Positions 7,343 through 15,485 are shown, numbered from the stretch's first letter. The stretch is 15,485 nucleotides of DNA from an uncultured Clostridia bacterium (GCA_946497265.1 CAMMKL010000018.1:1-15485), one strand, 5' to 3'. A program made the numbers and translations. Notes: generated from the sequence alone by a model not told the origin.

Positions 7343-7753
7343 ATGAGCGTATTTTTTAAACTATTAGGAACAGCCGCGCTGGTTGCCGGCGCCGCGTATG
7401 CGGGGAAAAAATTTATCAATAAGCATAACGTAGAGGTGAAAATAAGCCCGGCTGAGGAAAAAGGCTGTGAAAAAAACGTTACGTTTGACGACGAAGATAT
7501 TTCCACAGATGAGGACGTTGTTTTCTCTGAAGAACAGGCCTCTTCCGAATACACTTATACCATTGGCAAACATGTGAAGATCCATGTGGAAAATCCGGTG
7601 GAAACGGAGGATTATGAAGACGTGCCCGAAACAGAGATTCAGATTGAATTTACCGAAGAAGAAAGGGACGCTTCGAAAGAGGACGAAACGAAGGAAGAGA
7701 ATAAGGCCGCATCCTCTGATACCGAGAATGCGGAAGCCGCTGAGGAACTATGA
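7343..7753 (+). CDS. Small membrane-anchored acidic protein, coupled to maturase
   Basis: 136 residues behind a strong AGGAGG with 9-nt spacing. The N-terminus MSVFFKLLGTAALVAGAAYA is a single short hydrophobic helix or uncleaved anchor followed by GKKFINKH. The rest is highly acidic, with many Asp/Glu and Ser/Thr (for example FDDEDISTDEDVVF near 48-61 and a Glu-rich tail from about 100), and is probably disordered apart from a possible beta segment near YTIGKHVKIHVENPVE. I recognise no family. The stop overlaps the start of the sulfatase maturase (ATGA, 7750-7753), so the two are translated in a coupled way. A scaffold or metal-buffering role is conceivable, but nothing in the sequence proves it. 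Confidence 0.75.
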   Translation: MSVFFKLLGTAALVAGAAYAGKKFINKHNVEVKISPAEEKGCEKNVTFDDEDISTDEDVVFSEEQASSEYTYTIGKHVKIHVENPVETEDYEDVPETEIQIEFTEEERDASKEDETKEENKAASSDTENAEAAEEL

Positions 7754-8850
7754 CCAGGTATTTGTCTACCTTGATCAAACCGGCAAGCTCCCTGTGCAAT
7801 ATGCGCTGCAAATATTGTTTTTACGCCGACGTGTCGGAAAACCGCATGATCCCTTCTTATGGAATAATGAGTGCGGAGACTTCGGAGCAATTGATCGGCC
7901 GCTTTTTTGAGGGGATAACCCCGCCCGGTGAGATTACCTTTGCCTTTCAGGGCGGGGAACCCACTTTGGCGGGGCTTGCCTATTTTGAGCACTTTACCGC
8001 ATATGCGGAAAAGGTGAACGCCGGGAGGTTTTCCCTTCACTACGCAATCCAAACCAACGGGCTTATATTGAATGAAGATTGGTGCCGTTTCTTTAAAAAA
8101 TACCATTTTTTGGTGGGGGTGTCTTTGGATGGCGACGAGAGCCTGCATGATTTCTGCCGCCCGGACGCCGGCAGGCAAGGGACGTTTGCCCGGATACGTA
8201 AAAATATCCGGCTATTGGAACGGTACGGCGTCGATTACAATATTTTATCGGTTATCACCAAACAGATGGCAAAGCACCCCGCTGCCCAGTTTCGGTTTTA
8301 TGAACGCAACCAGTTCCAGTTTGTTCAGTTAATCCCATGCCTGAAACCTTTGGGAGAGGAAAAAGCCGGTCCGTTTGACCTGACGCCGCGGCTTTACGCG
8401 GGTTTTCTAAAGCAATTCTTTTCCCTCTGGTATGAGGCGCTGGTCCAAGGGCGTTACATAAGCGTGCGCCAGTTTGACAATATTGCCCGGATGATGGCGG
8501 GTTTTCCGCCGGAACAGTGCGGGATGCTCGGCTTTTGCTCCCCTCAGTTCGTAATTGAAGCGGACGGCGGTGTATATCCGTGTGATTTTTACGTATTGGA
8601 CAAATACCGGGGAGGAAATATCAAAACCGATTCACTGGAATCGATTTCCGCTTCGGAACCCTTTCAGCGCTTTTTAAAAGAACAGGAGCCTCTTCCTCCT
8701 TTGTGTTCTACCTGTCCGGTCCGCCGTTTGTGCGGGGGAGGCTGCCGTCGTTACCGCAGCTTTTATGCGGAAGAAGCGGGATATTGCCCCCAACAGGATT
8801 TTTTGCTGGCGACCGGATCAAGGTTTTCGGAAGTAGCGCGCCGCATTTGA
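7750..8850 (+). CDS. Anaerobic sulfatase-maturating enzyme (radical SAM, SPASM)
   Basis: 366 residues, very close in length and layout to the Clostridium perfringens anSME (370). It oxidises the active-site Cys (or Ser) of sulfatases to formylglycine without oxygen. The radical SAM cluster motif is CNMRCKYC (C16, C20, C23), followed by FAFQGGEPTLAG (64-75). The SPASM region supplies eight further cysteines (C257, C263, C278, C319, C322, C328, C332, C346) for two auxiliary [4Fe-4S] clusters, matching the C. perfringens pattern. Asp279 in YPCDFYVLDK corresponds to the proposed catalytic base Asp277. The start overlaps the upstream acidic-protein gene by 4 nt, with GAGGAA just before it. The likely client is the Cys-type sulfatase at 1258-2736. 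Other radical SAM/SPASM peptide maturases are less likely given the match along the whole length. Confidence 0.94.
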   Translation: MTRYLSTLIKPASSLCNMRCKYCFYADVSENRMIPSYGIMSAETSEQLIGRFFEGITPPGEITFAFQGGEPTLAGLAYFEHFTAYAEKVNAGRFSLHYAIQTNGLILNEDWCRFFKKYHFLVGVSLDGDESLHDFCRPDAGRQGTFARIRKNIRLLERYGVDYNILSVITKQMAKHPAAQFRFYERNQFQFVQLIPCLKPLGEEKAGPFDLTPRLYAGFLKQFFSLWYEALVQGRYISVRQFDNIARMMAGFPPEQCGMLGFCSPQFVIEADGGVYPCDFYVLDKYRGGNIKTDSLESISASEPFQRFLKEQEPLPPLCSTCPVRRLCGGGCRRYRSFYAEEAGYCPQQDFLLATGSRFSEVARRI

Positions 8851-8893
8851 TTTTGCGAATATACATAAAAGTCTTCTCATACATCATTATTTA

Positions 8894-8902
8894 TGATATA
8901 CT
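8894..8902 (+). promoter_or_regulatory. Extended -10 promoter of cytidylate-kinase-like gene
   Basis: TGATATACT (8894-8902) matches the extended -10 form TGn-TATACT. No convincing -35 is seen. It lies between the maturase stop (8850) and the next start, so the kinase-like gene may be transcribed alone as well as by read-through, since no terminator is visible between them. Confidence 0.45.
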
Positions 8903-8926
8903 ATACACAGGAAAGGGGTGTCGATT

Positions 8927-9559
8927 ATGGACAACAAGATCATCATTACCATTGGCAGACAATATGGAAGCGGCGGCTCTGAAATTGGAAGGATGCTTTC
9001 CAAACAGATGGGGATCCCTTTTTACGACAAGGAACTGCTGACCGAGGCGGCCAAAAACAGCGGCTATAGCGAGGCGCTGTTTGAGCAGCGGGATGAACGG
9101 AAAACAGGCAGCCTGCTCTTTTCCCTCTCGACAGGCAGTTTTCCGCTGGGAGGCGGCTCTTCCTATTATTACGACCTCCCTCTGGACGATAAACTCTTCC
9201 TTGCACAGATCGACGTCATGAAGAAAATTGCCGCAGAAGGCTCCTGCGTCATTATTGGCCGCTGCGCAGAGTACATACTGCGGGATGATCCCGCGTGTTT
9301 GAGCGTATTTATCCATGCCAGTATGGAAAACCGCATCAAACGGATTACCCGTTTGTATCAGATGGCGGATGCTAAGGCGCAAAGCCTGATCAATAAGACA
9401 GACAAACGCCGCAGCCAGTACCACAACTATTATTCCACCGACCGTTGGGGCGAAGCAACTTCTTACCATCTGTGCTTGGACAGCGGCGCGCTTGGCCTGG
9501 AGAATACGGCTGCGATTATACGCGCGGTCGCGGAAATCAAAGCGAGGGGCAAGCGTTAA
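8927..9559 (+). CDS. Cytidylate kinase-like family protein
   Basis: About 210 residues, matching the cytidylate-kinase-like family (Cytidylate_kin2). The N-terminal phosphate-binding loop reads TIGRQYGSGGSEIGRML (from residue 8), then IPFYDKELL, the central VIIGRCAEYIL with conserved Arg, and an Arg-rich lid-like part, MENRIKRITRLYQMADA, followed by DKRRSQYHNYYS. It probably transfers phosphate to a nucleotide or small molecule; the true substrate of this family is unsettled and it is not the housekeeping cmk. The ATG at 8927 is preferred, with AAAGGGG about 9 nt upstream. An in-frame GTG at 8918 would abut that ribosome binding site. It is monocistronic between the extended -10 box and a strong terminator. 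Confidence 0.88.
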   Translation: MDNKIIITIGRQYGSGGSEIGRMLSKQMGIPFYDKELLTEAAKNSGYSEALFEQRDERKTGSLLFSLSTGSFPLGGGSSYYYDLPLDDKLFLAQIDVMKKIAAEGSCVIIGRCAEYILRDDPACLSVFIHASMENRIKRITRLYQMADAKAQSLINKTDKRRSQYHNYYSTDRWGEATSYHLCLDSGALGLENTAAIIRAVAEIKARGKR

Positions 9560-9609
9560 ACAGCCGGGTCTTACCGGTTTGAATTAAAAACGTTCCAAAA
9601 GAGAAAAAT

Positions 9610-9653
9610 GGCGTTTACCGGCGAAAGGCTGCGTCGGTAAACGCCGTTTTTTT
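9610..9653. terminator. Strong bidirectional terminator
   Basis: A perfect 11-bp stem, GGCGTTTACCG (9610-9620) and CGGTAAACGCC (9635-9645), with a 14-nt loop and a 7-T tract at 9647-9653. The A-rich left flank (GAGAAAAAT) gives a T tract on the other strand, so it can serve both the kinase-like gene (+) and the convergent AraC regulator (-). Confidence 0.88.
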
Positions 9654-9677
9654 GCTGGGCCGGGCTTGGCGCCGGTG

Positions 9678-10535
9678 TTAGAACTCCTCTGTCCGAATGG
9701 TTTTTCGGTATTCACGCGGCGGCATTCCCACGGCATTGCTGAATACCCGGCTGAAATAGAGGGGGTTTTCATAGCCGACAATGGTCCCGATTTCCCCCAC
9801 ATTGTAGGCGGAATAAGCCAAAAGCTCCTTTGCTTTGTTGATCCTCACGCGGACGATATACTGTTGGGGGGTCAATCCGGTAAAATCCTTAAAATTCCGG
9901 ATAAACCAGCCGACGCTTACGTTGCACATCTCGGCATACCCCTCAATCGTATGGTTTTTGCCATAATCCTGGTGGATCATTTGGACGATCTGTTCCAGAT
10001 GGTTTTCTTCTTCTATGTTTTCTAGGCGATGGCCATCCAAACAGCGGCCCATTTGGGCCAACAGCTGCCAAGCATATGCGTTGGCCAGCGCAGAAAAGTT
10101 AGGCTGTTTGAGCTGAAGCTCGCGGATGATTTGATCGAACAGGTCTGTATATGCTTTTCGGGGAGCGACCGTATACGAGACCAAACCGGAAAAGCCCAGG
10201 CTGAAAAGAAGGCCCGGGATGTCTTTCCCTGAAAAATGCAGCCAATATACGGCGGGATTTTCCTCCAGAAGATAATAATAATATTGAGCTCGGCCCGGTT
10301 CATATAGGATTAAGGTGCCTTCCGGCAGGGTACGGGAGATAGCGTCGATGGTAAAGTGCGCCGAACCGTTACACAAATAAAGAAGCTGCCAATCCATGCG
10401 CCCGGCCGGGCGGATCGTGTCGTAGCGCGGTTCGGTCAGCAGCTTATAAAAGCCGCAGCTTCCCACCGTCAGCAGGTTTTCCTTGTCGCAAAATTCCATG
10501 TCCTCATTATTGAGATAGCCGGAGATATTTATCAT
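9678..10535 (-). CDS. AraC-family transcriptional regulator
   Basis: 285 residues. The N-terminal part (about 15-165) is a cupin-type sensor domain, with DWQLLYLCNGSAHFTID and GTLILYEPGRAQYYYY typical of sugar-sensing AraC proteins. The C-terminal 100 residues form the two helix-turn-helix DNA-binding unit, ending with the family signature VGYENPLYFSRVFSNAVGMP followed by PREYRK. The ATG at 10535 has AAAGGAG 5 nt upstream. It is transcribed away from the amino acid transporter operon across a 391-bp AT-rich gap, an arrangement often seen for a regulator of the divergent genes. However, the cupin type usually senses sugars, so the transporter may not be its target. The inducer is unknown. Confidence 0.93.
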   Translation of the reverse strand: MINISGYLNNEDMEFCDKENLLTVGSCGFYKLLTEPRYDTIRPAGRMDWQLLYLCNGSAHFTIDAISRTLPEGTLILYEPGRAQYYYYLLEENPAVYWLHFSGKDIPGLLFSLGFSGLVSYTVAPRKAYTDLFDQIIRELQLKQPNFSALANAYAWQLLAQMGRCLDGHRLENIEEENHLEQIVQMIHQDYGKNHTIEGYAEMCNVSVGWFIRNFKDFTGLTPQQYIVRVRINKAKELLAYSAYNVGEIGTIVGYENPLYFSRVFSNAVGMPPREYRKTIRTEEF

Positions 10536-10926
10536 AGCTTCTCCTTTCCGGGAACAGGTTTCCTCTATGTATGCCTATATTAAGTGATATATTCTATATT
10601 TTACCCCTAATTTCTTTGAAAGTCTACTATTTTCGTAAAAATTTATCCATATTATATTTTTTTATAACTATTATAAGAGTATTTTTTAAAAAAATTATTG
10701 CCAACCCCGTATTTACAGAATGCCGAAGGAAAAGCGTACTTTTGGCCCTTTATCTAAAAAGCCGCGTGCTTGCTATTTTCAAAATTGTGGATTTGAAAAA
10801 AGCTGAAAATTGTCCATTGTGTATAAACATGCATGGGAGTGTTTTTATACTTGATTTTGTACAGCGAGTATGATACAGTTATAACACTGAACAGGATTTA
10901 CTTTTTGAGGAAAGGTTGAAGGAATT
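10536..10926. other. AT-rich divergent control region, araC-like / ABC operon
   Basis: 391 bp without a credible gene. The left half (about 10565-10705) is very AT-rich with several possible -10 boxes on both strands. The right half holds two direct copies of AAAATTGT (10781 and 10806), an inverted repeat GTATAAACA...TGTTTTTATAC (10821-10850), and the promoter of the ABC operon. These may be regulator binding sites. No RNA element is recognised. Confidence 0.55.
10851..10879 (+). promoter_or_regulatory. Candidate sigma-A promoter of the ABC transporter operon
   Basis: TTGATT (10851-10856) and TACAGT (10874-10879) are 17 bp apart; the alternative -10 TATGAT (10869-10874) overlaps it. The inverted repeat GTATAAACA/TGTTTTTATAC ends directly before the -35. 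Confidence 0.5.
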
Positions 10927-11703
10927 ATGAAAAAGATCGTCGCATTGGCGCTCGCCTGCTTGATGAGCGTAAGCCTTCTGGCCGGTTGCCAGCAGCCGGA
11001 ACAAGTGTCCATCGCAAGCCCCGAGGACCTCAAGGGCCACACCGTAGGGGTTCAGGCGGGCACCACGGGAGAAACGTACTGCAATGAAAGTGTGGAAGGC
11101 ATCGACGTAAAATCCTACAAATCCGGCCTGGAGGCCGCTATGGATTTGAAAAACGGCCAGATTGATGCGGTTGTGCTGGATGAGTTGCCGGCAAAGGAAA
11201 TTGTAAAGCAGAACCCGGAACTGAAAATCATTGACAAAGAGCTGACCACCGAGGACTACGCAATTGCCGTAAAGAAGGGAAATCAGGAGCTTTTGGACAG
11301 CATCAATGAAACCCTGGCAAGAATTAAGGAAGACGGCACCTATGACGAGCTGGTAAAGGCTTTTATGCCTGCGGACGGCAACATCGTGCTTCCGGAGATG
11401 GATCTGGGTACGAATACGGAAGTGCTTAAAATGGGCACCAACGCGGCGTTCCCTCCCTTTGAATACATCGACAGCACTGAGCCGGTCGGTTTTGACATTT
11501 GCGTTGCCAACGAAATCGCCAAGGATTACGGCAAAAAGCTGGAAGTGGTGGACATGAATTTCGATTCCCTGATTACTGCCCTGAACGCCGGCCAGATCGA
11601 CTTTGTAGCGGCCGGTATGAGCGCTACAGAGGAAAGGAAGCAGGCGGTAGATTTTTCCGACCCATATTTTTCTGCTACCCAGGTTATCATTGTGCGTAAA
11701 TAA
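10927..11703 (+). CDS. Circularly permuted amino acid ABC substrate-binding lipoprotein
   Basis: 258 residues. A lipoprotein signal, MKKIVALALACLMSVSLLAG, is followed by Cys21 (lipobox LAGC). The mature protein is of the SBP_bac_3 (GlnH/HisJ-like) family, binding polar amino acids outside the membrane, but its halves are in reverse order. Residues about 30-147 (SPEDLKGHTVGVQAGTTGE through IKEDGTYDELVKAF) correspond to the second half of ordinary members. A linker (about 148-165) leads into residues 166-258 (LKMGTNAAFPPFEYID, GFDICVANEIA, FDSLITALNAGQIDFVAAGM, ERKQAVDFSDPYFSATQVII), which is normally the start of the mature protein. The stop comes exactly where the second lobe would usually begin. 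The Arg of SATEERKQ, which normally binds the ligand carboxylate, is kept. Total length is normal. Ribosome binding sites GAGGAAAGG and AAGGA precede the ATG. Permease and ATPase genes follow. Confidence 0.92.
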   Translation: MKKIVALALACLMSVSLLAGCQQPEQVSIASPEDLKGHTVGVQAGTTGETYCNESVEGIDVKSYKSGLEAAMDLKNGQIDAVVLDELPAKEIVKQNPELKIIDKELTTEDYAIAVKKGNQELLDSINETLARIKEDGTYDELVKAFMPADGNIVLPEMDLGTNTEVLKMGTNAAFPPFEYIDSTEPVGFDICVANEIAKDYGKKLEVVDMNFDSLITALNAGQIDFVAAGMSATEERKQAVDFSDPYFSATQVIIVRK

Positions 11704-11727
11704 ATCACACTTAAATACAGCCGCAAA

Positions 11728-11760
11728 AAGGGGGCTGCCCGGCGATGGGGCGGCCTCCTT
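11728..11760 (+). promoter_or_regulatory. Intra-operon stem-loop between binding protein and permease
   Basis: A 13-bp stem pairs 11728-11740 (AAGGGGGCTGCCC) with 11748-11760 (GGGCGGCCTCCTT), with two G-U pairs and a 7-nt loop. No T tract follows, so full termination is unlikely. Such hairpins commonly protect the upstream mRNA or attenuate read-through, allowing more binding protein than membrane parts. Confidence 0.6.
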
Positions 11761-11815
11761 ATAGTGTTTCAGAGGGAATCCATACGGATGGTACTATAAA
11801 GAGGAGCGTGAGGTT

Positions 11816-12490
11816 TTGAACATTTTGGAGCAAATCTATCAATGCCTGATCGACAAAGGCCGCTGGCAGTTGATCCTGGAAGGCCTGGGGGCTACCTTAA
11901 CCATTGCGGCGGGTGCGATTGTCATCGGCACGGTGATCGGCGCCGTTATGGCGTTGTGCCGTGTTTCGGACAACAAGCTGCTGCGGGGGATTTCCCTGGT
12001 GTACATCACCGTCATCCGCGGTATCCCTATGGTGACCCAGCTGATGATTTTTGCTTATATCATATTCGCACCCGTCCGGATGGACAAGGTATTGGTGGCA
12101 GTGATCGCCTTCGGTATCAATTCCGGCGCCTATATGACCGAAATCATGCGCGGGGGTATCCAGGGGGTAGACCCCGGCCAGATGGAGGCGGGGCGCTCCT
12201 TGGGGCTTTCCAAGTGGCAGACCATGTTTAAGATCATCCTCCCACAGGCGGTTAAGAACATCCTACCCACGTATACCAACGAATTCATTGTATTAATCAA
12301 GGAAACCTCAGTGGCAGGCTATGTGGCGATCAACGATCTGACCAAGGTGGCGGACGCTATCCGTAACGCTACCTTTAATGCATGGGTGCCTCTGTTGACG
12401 GCGGCAGCCATTTACCTGCTGCTGACCATCGGATTGACGAAATTGTTCTCATTGCTGGAAAGGAGGATGGCGCGCAGTGATCGAGGTTAA
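11816..12490 (+). CDS. Polar amino acid ABC transporter permease
   Basis: 224 residues, a His/Glu/Gln/Arg/opine-type inner-membrane permease subunit. The N-terminal family segment WQLILEGLGATLTIAAGAI is followed by about five membrane helices. The RGIPMVTQLMIFAY segment and the EAA coupling loop GVDPGQMEAGRSLGLSKWQT (about 118-137), which docks on the ATPase, are clear, as is NEFIVLIKETSVAGYVAI. The start is a TTG at 11816 with GAGGAG 9 nt upstream. It ends 14 nt inside the following ATPase gene. It lies 112 bp after the binding protein across a stem-loop. Only one permease gene is present, so it probably acts as a homodimer. Confidence 0.95.
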   Translation: MNILEQIYQCLIDKGRWQLILEGLGATLTIAAGAIVIGTVIGAVMALCRVSDNKLLRGISLVYITVIRGIPMVTQLMIFAYIIFAPVRMDKVLVAVIAFGINSGAYMTEIMRGGIQGVDPGQMEAGRSLGLSKWQTMFKIILPQAVKNILPTYTNEFIVLIKETSVAGYVAINDLTKVADAIRNATFNAWVPLLTAAAIYLLLTIGLTKLFSLLERRMARSDRG

Positions 12491-13199
12491 AGGGCTTTCC
12501 AAAAGCTTCGGGGACAACCTGGTGCTGGATAACATCAACGAAACGATCCAAAAGGGTGAAAAGGTCGTGGTGATCGGGCCTTCCGGTTCGGGAAAGAGCA
12601 CCTTCCTGCGCTGCCTCAATTTATTGGAGCAGCCCACCGGTGGTGAAATCTGGTTTGAGGGGCAGCAGATCAATAAAAAAGACGCAGACATCAACGCGTT
12701 GCGCCGCAAAATGGGTATGGTGTTCCAGCATTTTAACCTGTTTCCCCATCTGACGGTGCTGCAAAACATCACGATTGCGCCGGTAACCCTCAAGCTGCAA
12801 AGCGAGGAAGAGGCCAATGAAAACGCGATGCGCCTGCTCCACCGCATCGGCTTAGCGGATAAGGCGGACACCTATCCCAGCCGGCTTTCCGGCGGCCAAA
12901 AACAGCGTATAGCGATTGTGCGTGCGTTGGCCATGAACCCCGATGTCATGCTGTTTGACGAACCAACCTCGGCGCTCGACCCCGAAATGGTAGGAGAAGT
13001 GCTGGAGGTTATGAAGGAATTGGCGGCCGACGGAATGACCATGGTGGTAGTAACTCATGAAATGGGCTTTGCCCGCGAGGTAGCGACCCGCGTCCTCTTT
13101 ATGGACGGCGGGCACATCGTGGAGCAAAATACCCCACAGGAATTTTTTGAGCATCCAAAACATCCCCGTTTAAAAGAGTTCCTCTCTAAGGTGTTATAA
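12477..13199 (+). CDS. Polar amino acid ABC transporter ATP-binding protein
   Basis: 240 residues, GlnQ/HisP-type cytosolic ATPase that powers the permease. Walker A is GPSGSGKST (about 34-42), the Q-loop MGMVFQHFNLFPHLTV, the signature LSGGQKQR (about 137-144), Walker B VMLFDEPTSALD (about 157-168), and the H-loop VVVTHEMGFA. All catalytic residues are present. The start is a GTG at 12477 with AGGAGG 10 nt upstream, inside the end of the permease gene (14-nt overlap), so the two are coupled. A strong terminator ends the operon. Confidence 0.96.
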   Translation: MIEVKGLSKSFGDNLVLDNINETIQKGEKVVVIGPSGSGKSTFLRCLNLLEQPTGGEIWFEGQQINKKDADINALRRKMGMVFQHFNLFPHLTVLQNITIAPVTLKLQSEEEANENAMRLLHRIGLADKADTYPSRLSGGQKQRIAIVRALAMNPDVMLFDEPTSALDPEMVGEVLEVMKELAADGMTMVVVTHEMGFAREVATRVLFMDGGHIVEQNTPQEFFEHPKHPRLKEFLSKVL

Positions 13200-13207
13200 A
13201 AAATAAC

Positions 13208-13255
13208 CCCGCGAATATCTGTGTAAAAGCTTGCAGATACTCGCGGGCTTTTTTT
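13208..13255 (+). terminator. Rho-independent terminator of the ABC operon
   Basis: The stem CCCGCGAATATCTG (13208-13221) pairs with CAGATACTCGCGGG (13234-13247) with a single A-C mismatch and a 12-nt loop, followed by C and seven T (13249-13255). It lies 8 bp after the ATPase stop. Confidence 0.9.
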
Positions 13256-13365
13256 AAATATATTATCTATCTTAAGCGAACTGCCCCTCTTTAACAAAGA
13301 TAACCGATGCGCCGTAACCGTGTGCGATACCCTTCCAGCCGGGGGCGCCTTTCTTTTAAAAAGTC

Positions 13366-13395
13366 TTGTTGGATCCAGCCCTTCTATGCTATAAT
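13366..13395 (+). promoter_or_regulatory. Sigma-A promoter of lepA
   Basis: TTGTTG (13366-13371) and a perfect TATAAT (13390-13395) are 18 bp apart, with a TG one base before the -10 (TGCTATAAT). The predicted start is near 13402, about 32 bp before the TTG start codon. Confidence 0.75.
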
Positions 13396-13433
13396 AACAT
13401 ATTAGTCAACAATCGCATAAGAGGTGATACGCT

Positions 13434-15245
<1,812 letters not shown>

Positions 15246-15261
15246 TTTTTTGTTTTTCTTT

Positions 15262-15296
15262 AGGAATTGTTTGCGGGGACAGGCAATTCCTTTTTT
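15262..15296 (+). terminator. Rho-independent terminator of lepA
   Basis: AGGAATTG (15262-15269) pairs with CAATTCCT (15284-15291), then T-rich sequence (TTTTTT at 15291-15296 and more T beyond). It lies 17 bp after the lepA stop. Confidence 0.75.
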
Positions 15297-15397
15297 GTTC
15301 TTTTTCTTTTTTAAGAAAATTCCTTGTTTCGGTTTCCTGTTTCTGTGCTGGAAACAAACTTTTCTTTATTGTACGCGGCTCATGCCGCCGCCGGGCA

Positions 15398-15464
15398 CCC
15401 CCCTTCTGTTGCGCCACAGGAAAGGGGGGAAGGACGCGGCCAAGGGAGGGGCGGGTGCCGCCCC
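15398..15464. repeat. GC-rich tandem hairpins at window end
   Basis: Two adjacent inverted repeats lie in non-coding GC-rich DNA. CCCCCCTTCTGT (15398-15409) pairs with ACAG-GA-AAGGGGGG (15416-15429) with a 2-nt bulge. GGGGCGG (15448-15454) pairs with CCGCCCC (15458-15464) across a 3-nt loop. No gene is evident from 15297 to the edge. It may be part of an interspersed intergenic repeat or the edge of another element; the window ends too soon to tell. Confidence 0.45.
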
Positions 15465-15485
15465 CCCCTGGTAGTCCTCCCCCCA

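Noticed and set aside
8918..8926. GTG start for the cytidylate-kinase-like protein
   Set aside because: It directly abuts the G-rich ribosome binding site; the ATG at 8927 has better spacing. The difference is only three residues.
10571..10873. 100-codon plus-strand frame in the araC/ABC gap
   Set aside because: Translation is an AT-rich, Ile/Phe/Lys-biased string without a ribosome binding site; it overlaps the operon promoter.
10927..11703. Explaining the swapped binding protein as a frameshifted or fused pseudogene
   Set aside because: One continuous frame, one copy of each half, normal total length, lipobox present and no leftover domain fragments upstream or downstream.

Overview
The window looks like a chromosomal segment of an anaerobic Bacillota, most likely a gut Clostridia-type organism. 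This rests on moderate GC content, strong AGGAGG-type ribosome binding sites, frequent TTG/GTG starts, an oxygen-sensitive anaerobic sulfatase maturase, a ferrous-iron Feo system with the small Cys-rich partner seen in Firmicutes, and a DUF134/Mrp-NBP35 pair. No rRNA, tRNA, CRISPR array, insertion sequence or prophage gene was seen.

Layout, left to right. (1) The 3' end of a DUF134/UPF0251 DNA-binding protein gene overlaps an Mrp/NBP35-type P-loop ATPase (Fe-S carrier/assembly), closed by a terminator. (2) A monocistronic Cys-type cytoplasmic sulfatase has its own promoter. (3) A 507-residue protein appears to join a degenerate ECF-sigma-like N-terminus to one membrane helix and a large outside domain; I do not recognise its role. 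(4) On the minus strand lies feoA-feoB plus a 52-residue FeoB-associated Cys-rich membrane protein, driven by a near-consensus promoter with a DtxR/IdeR-like box at the start site. (5) Divergent from feo is a small membrane-anchored acidic protein, translationally coupled (ATGA) to an anaerobic sulfatase-maturating radical SAM enzyme. (6) A cytidylate-kinase-like protein follows. (7) A minus-strand AraC-family regulator is divergent from a three-gene polar amino acid ABC transporter (lipoprotein, permease, ATPase). (8) lepA (EF4) has its own promoter and terminator, followed by a GC-rich hairpin-bearing tail to the window end.

How they work together: the maturase at 7750 would make the formylglycine of the Cys-type sulfatase at 1258. 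The feo genes would import the Fe(II) needed by the iron-sulfur enzymes here (the maturase has three predicted [4Fe-4S] clusters; the Mrp ATPase is Fe-S related). The AraC regulator may control the neighbouring transporter, but this is only positional inference.

The most striking observation is that the transporter's substrate-binding lipoprotein (10927-11703) has its two halves in reversed order relative to the SBP_bac_3/GlnH family. The C-terminal half of a normal binding protein directly follows the lipobox, and the normal N-terminal half closes the protein. This is a natural circular permutation read directly from the sequence, in an otherwise intact operon.
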